A stretch of DNA of 64,000 nucleotides from positions 62,001-126,000 of the forward strand of contig WION01000021.1 in NCBI GenBank assembly GCA_015039365.1. Reading direction: 5' to 3'. The notes under the pieces were generated by a model, which worked only from the letters and a program-made list of their open reading frames with translations, searched no databases and was not told where the DNA came from. The stretch is from Amanita rubescens. Lineage: Eukaryota; Basidiomycota; Agaricomycetes; Agaricales; Amanitaceae. A program made the position numbers and the translations under genes. This document shows, piece after piece, positions 60,576 to 64,000 of this stretch. Every line of letters begins with the position of its first letter. The stretch's first letter is position 1.

Positions 60576-61634
60576 ATGTCTGGAGGAAGCACAGACCCTA
60601 TACCTAACCCACGAACCCCTAGTCTCATCGGAGATCTCCCTGAATTCAAAGGGAAGCGAAAGGATGCCAACACATTCATAGAAGATATCGAAATCTTCTT
60701 TGATATGAACCCGGAACGGATGAACACAGACCGTTTAAAAATCCTTGCCGCCCTGAATAAAATCTCAGACGGAGCTAGACAATGGAAAAAGAATAAATTA
60801 GCAGAACTACGAAAATCCCGTGCCACCACTGAAGGAGGCATCACGAGACCTGCTTTATTCGATGACTGGGAAGCATTTAAACTGTCATTCTTGACAGATT
60901 GGGGAGAAGTTGATCCAAGTGGAAATGCATACACGAAAATTCTCAATCTACAGAACAGATCGTCTATGAAAGGAAAGAAACAGATGACCCTGCCTAACTA
61001 CGTTAATCAGTTCAAGGAACAAATCACGAAAGCCGGAATCGAAGGAGAAGCAGCATTCCATATGTTCGGAAAAGGACTTACAGCACCCGAGTTCGAAAAA
61101 GCAATGCTCATGAACCCAAAAACATTACAAGATTGGTACGACATTGCTATCAAACTCGACAACATCCGAACCCGTTCATATGCTTATTCCCCTCGATCTG
61201 GAAATGGTCATTCATCATCCTCTCATAACGACGAATCATGGGCTATGCAGATCGATCATAAATTTCTGGAATACGAGGAAGACCCAGAATTAGAACTTAC
61301 GATCAGATCTATGACCAAAGAAGAAAGAGAACGCTACATCAAAGACGGTTTATGTTTTATCTGCGGAATCAAAGGACACATGTCAGGGCAATGCCCGAAA
61401 AAGAAAAGAAACAAAGGGAAAGGCCGATTTAGAGGAGGAAAGAAAAGAGGATTCACGCCCAAACATCACATTCGAGCCACATCAAATGATGGTGACGGAA
61501 ATTGGGAAGAAGAAGAAGTCCGAGAGTCTAAACCAAATTACACCAAGAACATCCGAGCGCTGATGAAAGGGATGTCAACCGACGAAAAGAATGATCTATT
61601 ACTATCTCTTGCCGATGAAAACGAGGATTTTTAA
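60576..61634 (+). CDS. gag: Gag of G2
   Basis: 352 residues from the first ATG. Capsid-like Gag domain (residues about 15-215, with the D-W-G-E-V-D block also seen in G1 as D-W-G-Q-V-D), then a zinc knuckle C-F-I-C ... H ... C (about 61354-61395) and a Lys/Arg/Gly-rich RNA-binding tail, ending in an acidic segment. It stops at TAA 61632-61634, directly after the slippery heptamer. It may be made as a longer protein including the pre-Gag region. Confidence 0.9.
   Translation: MSGGSTDPIPNPRTPSLIGDLPEFKGKRKDANTFIEDIEIFFDMNPERMNTDRLKILAALNKISDGARQWKKNKLAELRKSRATTEGGITRPALFDDWEAFKLSFLTDWGEVDPSGNAYTKILNLQNRSSMKGKKQMTLPNYVNQFKEQITKAGIEGEAAFHMFGKGLTAPEFEKAMLMNPKTLQDWYDIAIKLDNIRTRSYAYSPRSGNGHSSSSHNDESWAMQIDHKFLEYEEDPELELTIRSMTKEERERYIKDGLCFICGIKGHMSGQCPKKKRNKGKGRFRGGKKRGFTPKHHIRATSNDGDGNWEEEEVRESKPNYTKNIRALMKGMSTDEKNDLLLSLADENEDF
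61625..61631 (+). promoter_or_regulatory. -1 frameshift site, G GAT TTT, G2
   Basis: GGATTTT in gag frame followed by the stop TAA. Pol is open in the -1 frame across it (GGA TTT TTA). GGAUUUU is a known -1 slippery heptamer in plant dianthoviruses; use here is inferred from the overlapping frames. Confidence 0.7.
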
Positions 61635-64000
61635 CAGTGGGGCTCATAACAGTGGATGAAGTCTCAGATACACCAGATTCAACTCTCAATATATCTCATG
61701 TAACAGTACAATCTATTTCGAAACGAAGATTATCTGTCCCTATCAAAGTTGAAACTGAAAACAACACTGAAAACCTCGTTGCCCTTGTCGACTGCGGAGC
61801 CGAAGGGATATTTATCGACAAAAGGATAGCACACAAATGGAGAAAACGAAAAACTCCACGACCAATTAGAGTTTATAACGTCGATGGCACCATAAACAAA
61901 GAAGGAGAAATCAATGAACAATGTCTAATCACCTTCGAAATGAACGGGAAACGCATGACCGAATGGTTTCACGTATCAGCAATAGGAAAACAAACGATTA
62001 TACTGGGGCTTCCTTGGCTAGAGAAGCATAACCCTGACGTAAATTGGAGAGAAAAGACTCTAGAGTTCCGAGACTCTGAACAGGACAAGATCAAGGCATC
62101 ACTTCGGAGCATCTGTCAACAGATTGACAGAATAGCTATGCCTGAACAGGAAGAAGATCTCGTCATCGGATATTTGATGTCACACAAAGGATCACAGACG
62201 ACAGATCACGGATGGAACACGCATACATTTGAGGATATAGGAAGCTGGTCAGAAGACGAATACGACCAAGTAACTATCGCACGATATACACCAGCTCAAC
62301 AAATGGAACACAAATACCATCAAACAGAGGAGGTTTACATGCTCCCTCCTGAATACTCGGCATGGAAAGACGTATTCGAGAAAAAAGCAAGTGAACGATT
62401 CCCAGAAAGCCGATCTTGGGATCACCAGATAGAACTTCGCGATGATTTCATACCAAAAAGAGGAAAAATCTATCCCTTATCTCCGAAACAGCAGAATACA
62501 CTGGATGAATGGATTAAAGAACACGTCGAAAAAGGCTATATCAGATCGTCGAAATCACCGCAGGCATCACCTTTCTTCTTTGTAGAAAAGAAAGAAGCAC
62601 AAAAATTACGACCCTGCCAAGATTATCGATATTTGAACGAATATACTAAACCAAACGCATATCCACTACCTCTTATTTCCGATCTTATGATCAAACTCAA
62701 AGATTCGGAATACTTTACAAAATTGGATATCCGATGGGGATATAATAACGTTCAAATAAAGGAATCTGACAGATGGAAAGCCGCCTTTATCACCAATCGA
62801 GGTTTATTTGAACCTAACGTCATGTTCTTTGGATTACGAAATTCACCAGCAACGTTTCAAGCTATGATGGATGATTATTTCAGGGATTTTACAGAAAAAG
62901 GATGGCTTGTTATCTACATGGATGACATGCTAATACACGCGCGCACTAAAGAAGAACTCGAGATTCGAACAAAACAAGTACTTGAACGATTACAGAAACA
63001 CGATCTTTACCTCAAGCTTGAAAAGTGTAAATTCGCTGCCCAAGAAGTTGATTTTCTAGGCACCGTCATATCCAAAAATACAATAAAAATGGACCCGATC
63101 AAACTTGCCGGAATCAGGGACTGGCCAACCCCTACTACCGTTAAACAAGTTAGATCCTTTTTAGGATTCGGAAATTACTATCGAAGGTTTATTTTCGGAT
63201 TCGCCCACCTTGCACGACCCCTGCACGACCTAACAAAGAAAAACAAATTATGGACATGGACCGCAGAATGCCAAGTCGCATTTGATCTATTAAAAGAACG
63301 CTTCACATCCGCACCTGTCTTAATGATGCCCGATGTTAACAAACCCTTTATTCTACAAACGGACGCATCAGACCGCGCAATCGGAGCAGTTCTTATGCAA
63401 AAAGATGATAATGGCGACTTACACCCATGTGGATACCTATCCCATGCTTTAACGCCAACTGAAACACGATGGCAAATCTACGACCGAGAGTTATTCGCCA
63501 TTTACTACGCTCTTTATAACGAATGGAGATACCTGCTTGAAGGAGCAGAACACCCTGTCATTATTCATTGCGACCACAAGAACTTACTCTATTATCGAGA
63601 ACCACAACGTCTTACGAACCGCCAAGCACGATGGTGGAACGACCTGTCTCGATTTAATATTAAATTAACCCACGTTCCCGGAGCAAAATTAATAATAGCG
63701 GATGCACTATCCCGCCGACCCGATCATATGACAAAAGACGAACCAGAAGAGTTAATAACGATGCTCCCAAAAGAACTCTTTATTCGCACAATCGCCGAAG
63801 ATCTCCGTAACAGAGCAATAGAAATAACTGTCAAAGACGAATTTGCTCAATCAATCAAGAAATGTCTAAAAGAAAAAGGAACACCACCTTTACGCACAGC
63901 CCTTTCTGATTGGACCCTTGACGATGAATTAATCCTGTACAAAGGGAAATCCTTTATTCCCCCTGATACCGATCTTCGCCGAGATATTATTAGAGATTTT
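61625..64000 (+). CDS. pol: Pol of G2, partial (protease-RT-RNase H, start of integrase)
   Basis: Frame -1 to gag, open for 792 codons to the window edge. Aspartic protease with V-D-C-G-A (about 61790; Cys replaces the usual Ser or Thr of D-S/T-G) and L-G-L-P-W. Reverse transcriptase with Y-M-D-D (about 62915-62926). RNase H with Q-T-D-A-S, D-R-E-L and H-C-D-H-K. The linker to integrase follows P-G-A-K-L ... A-D-A-L-S-R-R-P-D-H. It is collinear and similar to G1 pol but undamaged. Integrase and any chromodomain lie beyond 64000. Confidence 0.93.

Larger units (their letters stand above)
59367..64000 (+). mobile_element. Ty3/Gypsy chromovirus G2, cut by the window edge
   Basis: 5' LTR 59367-59817, self-primer site, fused pre-Gag/Gag frame, frameshift site and a Pol frame that is open to base 64000. 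It is inserted in the minus-strand G1-family copy (left duplication AGGTC, 59362-59366; the right one lies outside). All visible frames are intact, in contrast to G1. Confidence 0.93.

Noticed and set aside
60368..60946. 192-codon minus-strand frame opposite G2 pre-Gag/gag
   Set aside because: It is an antisense shadow of a well-supported coding region, with no domain and no splice or start support.

Overview
The window looks like an Agaricomycete (mushroom-forming basidiomycete) nuclear chromosome. Evidence: host genes have 46-57 nt spliceosomal introns with CTRAY-like branch sites; two host genes belong to NTPase families expanded in these fungi (a STAND/NB-ARC protein and an orphan P-loop GTPase); and most of the DNA is nested Ty3/Gypsy and Ty1/Copia retrotransposons. 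No bacterial operon, CRISPR array or rRNA was seen.

Layout. 1-6319 is repeat-rich intergenic DNA with three solo LTRs. 6320-37842 is one 31.5-kb nest. A chromodomain Gypsy element G1 (LTR-B, target duplication GCCAA) is split by a Gag-only element E (13008-33864) and a short non-coding element J (34265-36419). E is split by a non-coding element D (13987-24370) and an intact Copia element F (25079-33212). D is split by a complete, young Gypsy element C (15069-23486, visibly identical LTRs). Every junction has a matching 4- or 5-bp target duplication, so the order of insertion can be read directly: G1, then E and J, then D and F, then C. 37997-39855 is an ORF1-only non-LTR retroposon. 40000-47370 is a graveyard of nested solo LTRs, GGTCC palindrome arrays, a duplicated 150-bp unit and a fold-back MITE.

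48008-57591 holds host genes, all on the minus strand: a GTPase gene with an extraordinary array of single-codon micro-exons, a Ser/Thr-rich single-pass membrane protein and a small proline/basic hypothetical protein. 58143-58656 is the 5' end of a STAND NTPase gene broken by a minus-strand G1-family copy. That copy is in turn broken at 59367 by a second chromovirus, G2, which is intact as far as the window edge.

How the parts relate. C, D, E and J share LTR ends (TGTAAC...TTTCA), the same primer-binding site, similar polypurine tracts and 4-bp target duplications of the form NCGN, which suggests that C supplies enzymes to the other three. G1 and G2 carry Tf1-like self-priming signals and -1 frameshift signals. 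The most unusual signal is the micro-exon array (48736-52033): about 46 three-base exons plus two of 15 bases, separated by near-identical 50-70 nt introns. A second unusual signal is a three-exon antisense gene for a cysteine-cluster protein carried inside C.
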